A stretch of 40,276 bases of DNA from Gammaproteobacteria bacterium (GTDB lineage: Bacteria > Pseudomonadota > Gammaproteobacteria > Steroidobacterales > Rariloculaceae). Below the pieces are notes generated by a model that was given only the letters and a program-made list of their open reading frames with translations, was not told the DNA's origin and did no database searches. The position numbers and the translations under genes were made by a program. Numbering within the stretch: position 1 is the first letter of the stretch; the number at the start of each line of letters is the position of its first letter. The stretch covers positions 1 to 40,276 of the forward strand of contig JAJDVG010000049.1 in the NCBI GenBank assembly GCA_022826245.1, written 5' to 3'. This document shows, piece after piece, positions 39,770 to 40,276 of this stretch.

Positions 39770-40276
39770 CTACTGAACCTGCCCCTCGGCGTCGAAGATC
39801 GGGTCGAGCGACTGCCCGGGCAGCTCGGGAAAGTCCGTGAAGCCCCGCGGGTCCTTGTACTCGGGATCGCCCGGCAGATAGAACTGCGTGTTGCCGTCCT
39901 CGTCCAGGTACGAGTTGCTGCTGGTCGCGCACTCCCAGTTGCGGATGCGCACACCCACCTCCTCGAGATCCGGACGCGAGTCGTGCGTGTACACCGCCGA
40001 CTGCGGCCGCACCAGCGCCAGCGGATCGTAGAACGTCACCTGCGTCACCAGTTGCCGCGCCCCGTCCTCGTGCACCACCTGCTGCCAGGTCTCCACCATC
40101 TCGAACTGGTTGCTCGTCAGCGGCATCCCGCGCAAATAGTCCGCCGGCTGCACCCACTTGGTCCAGATCACGAGCTTGTCATCGTCCCAGAAACCGATGC
40201 TGTCGCCCGTCGGCGAGTGCGCCGCCTCGATGTTCACGTGTTCCTTGCCGATGTGGATGCGCCGGGTCTCGTCCAT
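39770..40276 (-). CDS. C-terminal part of a second DUF6152-associated family protein (cut by the window edge)
   Basis: At least 168 residues of a protein whose N-terminus lies beyond the right edge; the Met encoded at 40276 is most likely internal. It shares with the gene at 31525 the order RIHIGKE, GDSIGFWDDDKLVIWT, an E-rich strand pair (QFEMVETWQQVV) and VTFYDPLALVRP. Its C-terminus differs: here it ends with a Pro/Gly-rich region (PGDPEYKDPRGFTDFPELPG). The function is unknown. It reads toward receptor 4 on the same strand. Confidence 0.7.
   Translation of the reverse strand: MDETRRIHIGKEHVNIEAAHSPTGDSIGFWDDDKLVIWTKWVQPADYLRGMPLTSNQFEMVETWQQVVHEDGARQLVTQVTFYDPLALVRPQSAVYTHDSRPDLEEVGVRIRNWECATSSNSYLDEDGNTQFYLPGDPEYKDPRGFTDFPELPGQSLDPIFDAEGQVQ

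Noticed and set aside
40274..40276. ATG at the window edge as the start of the last gene
   Set aside because: The family member at 31525 has a long N-terminal region and signal peptide before this motif, so this Met is probably internal.
1..40276. tRNA or rRNA genes, CRISPR arrays, insertion sequences, phage genes
   Set aside because: No cloverleaf-like sequence, regularly spaced repeats, transposase or integrase motif was seen on either strand.

Overview
The window is GC-rich (about two thirds G+C by eye), densely coded bacterial DNA from a Gram-negative organism. Four large TonB-dependent outer-membrane receptors, several proteins with Sec signal peptides, a lipoprotein with a lipobox, a PBP4-type carboxypeptidase and proteobacterial-style TtcA, arsenate reductase and Lrp proteins point to a heterotrophic gammaproteobacterium. 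DUF6152 and CBM9-DUF5916 proteins beside many receptors would fit environmental or marine lineages such as Woeseiaceae- or Steroidobacter-like bacteria. That placement is inference; there is no rRNA gene here. I see no tRNA, rRNA, CRISPR array, transposase or phage gene.

Region 1 (1-14.2 kb) is mixed housekeeping and metabolic content: a Fic protein with a non-canonical active-site motif, a fumarylacetoacetate-hydrolase (FAH) family enzyme, an arsenate reductase, an Lrp/AsnC regulator divergent from a heme-oxygenase-like diiron oxidase (HDO), a three-gene operon (acidic membrane protein, ttcA, molybdopterin oxidoreductase), a concentrative nucleoside transporter with an altered base-binding motif, an orphan periplasmic binding protein coupled to a small secreted protein, a six-EF-hand secreted protein, a pirin, a DUF2461 protein, a VOC protein and a DUF7009-like protein.

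Region 2 (14.3-28.1 kb) starts with TonB receptor 1, followed by a two-gene catabolic operon (DUF1932 dehydrogenase, second FAH enzyme) and a steroid-5-alpha-reductase-like membrane enzyme. Two near-identical CBM9-DUF5916 outer-membrane proteins (roughly 85% identical over the N-terminal 250 residues by eye) then flank a DUF2799 lipoprotein. TonB receptor 2 converges on the second copy with overlapping stop codons.

Region 3 (28.2-40.3 kb) has a PBP4/DacB-like peptidase, an EamA exporter, an FmdB zinc ribbon, a DUF6152 protein followed by a 457-residue secreted protein of unknown function, a DUF4159 protein, TonB receptors 3 and 4, and at the window edge the C-terminal part of a second member of the 457-residue family.

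The four receptors share a plug signature with a GKRRH motif and belong to one subfamily; receptors 2 and 4 look closest. My reading is that 14-40 kb is an outer-membrane uptake and processing island that grew by duplication: TonB receptors for import, CBM9-DUF5916 barrels and unknown secreted proteins at the surface or in the periplasm, and FAH, dehydrogenase and reductase-like enzymes inside. The substrate is unknown; the steroid-reductase-like and FAH enzymes make a hydrophobic or ring compound conceivable, but nothing in the sequence proves it.
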